14,747 bases of DNA, from the NCBI GenBank assembly GCA_006227875.1, contig SBFI01000134.1:1-14747 (forward strand), read 5' to 3'. The notes under the pieces were generated by a model that was not told where the DNA came from, ran no database searches, and saw nothing but the letters and a program-made list of their open reading frames with translations. Position 1 is the stretch's first letter. The number at the start of each line of letters is the position of its first letter. Positions 14,460 to 14,747 of this stretch are shown piece by piece. The DNA comes from Acidobacteriota bacterium (GTDB lineage: Bacteria; Acidobacteriota; Thermoanaerobaculia; Multivoradales; JAHEKO01). The position numbers and the translations under genes were made by a program.

Positions 14460-14747
14460 AGCGGCCGGTCCCCGTGCCGGCCGAGGCCCTCTGAGGTTTC
14501 TCCCCGTTGAGTCTCCCGGCGCTCGCTCCGGGTGCGCGCGGGCGATCCACCAGGGCGGTCAGCTCAGGCTCCCGGCGGCGCCCGCAGAGCCGCTGCGCTT
14601 CCGGCCCGCGTCCGGCTTCCTTCAGGAGATCAGCGACGCGGGCCTGCGCTGCGGGCTGGATCCCGCCGGCTGCGCCTGGCCGCCCGCCGGTGGATCCTCG
14701 CCCGTGCTCGACGTCGCTCCCACCGGGAGCCTCACCGGGGTGTGACC
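14460..14747. other. Very GC-rich end region with a hairpin and a startless coding-like frame
   Basis: No intact gene is seen in these 288 bp. CGGCCGG (14462-14468) and CCGGCCG (14477-14483) form a hairpin with an 8-nt loop right after the M14 stop; without a T-run it is at best a weak terminator. On the plus strand a frame is open from 14446 to a TGA at 14743-14745 and has strongly GC-biased third positions. Its translation (for example LRFRPASGFLQEISDAGL, CGLDPAGCAWPPAGG) looks protein-like, yet it contains no ATG, GTG or TTG. A minus-strand frame is also open but looks less coding-like. This may be a decayed gene end or chance in GC-rich DNA. Confidence 0.4.

Noticed and set aside
1..14747. 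Mobile element, prophage, CRISPR array, toxin-antitoxin or defence system
   Set aside because: I saw no transposase, integrase, terminal repeats, regularly spaced repeats, paired small toxin-antitoxin genes or nuclease/helicase defence genes in any frame with family motifs.
1..14747. tRNA or rRNA genes
   Set aside because: No T-loop GGTTCGAATCC-type sequence with flanking acceptor stems and no rRNA-like conserved blocks were found by reading.

Overview
This is a GC-rich (by eye roughly 60-65 %) chromosomal window with 15 well-supported protein genes, short intergenic gaps and no tRNA, rRNA, CRISPR array, transposase or phage gene that I can see. The gene style suggests a free-living, aerobic Gram-negative heterotroph. 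Pointers are a DUF4388 domain fused to a TonB-like C-terminus, a predicted periplasmic aminopeptidase lipoprotein with a DUF6174 neighbour, several metallopeptidases, and a PaaZ/BoxD-type aromatic-degradation dehydrogenase. An uncultured Acidobacteriota (Thermoanaerobaculia-like) or a deltaproteobacterial-type lineage would fit, but that is inference; nothing here fixes the taxonomy.

Layout. (1) 1-1198, minus strand: the N-terminal third of a PaaZ/BoxD-type semialdehyde dehydrogenase, cut by the window edge, preceded by and translationally coupled to a tandem-PilZ protein. (2) 1262-3043, plus: a good sigma70-type promoter and a 572-residue envelope-spanning protein, DUF4388 - membrane helix - coiled coil - Pro-rich linker - TonB_C. 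(3) 3217-3807, plus: a small heat-shock protein with three short palindromes upstream, the last touching its ribosome binding site, and tandem hairpins ending in a strong intrinsic terminator. (4) 3809-5487, minus: a secreted tandem-Cache protein followed by a TauE/SafE permease. (5) 5593-6837, plus: an MgtC/SapB-DUF4010 membrane protein. (6) 6879-8882, minus: an enlarged CNT-family nucleoside transporter followed by an alkyltransferase-like (ATL) DNA-lesion-binding protein. (7) 8987-9958, plus: an atypical extended-SDR protein, converging after 1 bp on an M20 peptidase. (8) 9960-13360, minus: a run of four genes (DUF6174 protein, aminopeptidase lipoprotein, flavin reductase, M20 peptidase). 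(9) 13386-14459, plus: an M14-type metallocarboxypeptidase starting at TTG. (10) 14460-14747: no intact gene, but a coding-like frame without a normal start.

Working together. Most of the window looks like ordinary housekeeping and nutrient-scavenging chromosome: peptide breakdown (M20, aminopeptidase, M14), nucleoside uptake, sulfonate/sulfite-type anion transport, protein and DNA damage handling (Hsp20, ATL). I found no defence, secretion or mobile system. The most unusual items are the DUF4388-TonB fusion divergent from a double PilZ protein, the soluble double-Cache protein paired with a permease, the nucleoside transporter with about 95 extra residues, and the palindromes before hsp20.
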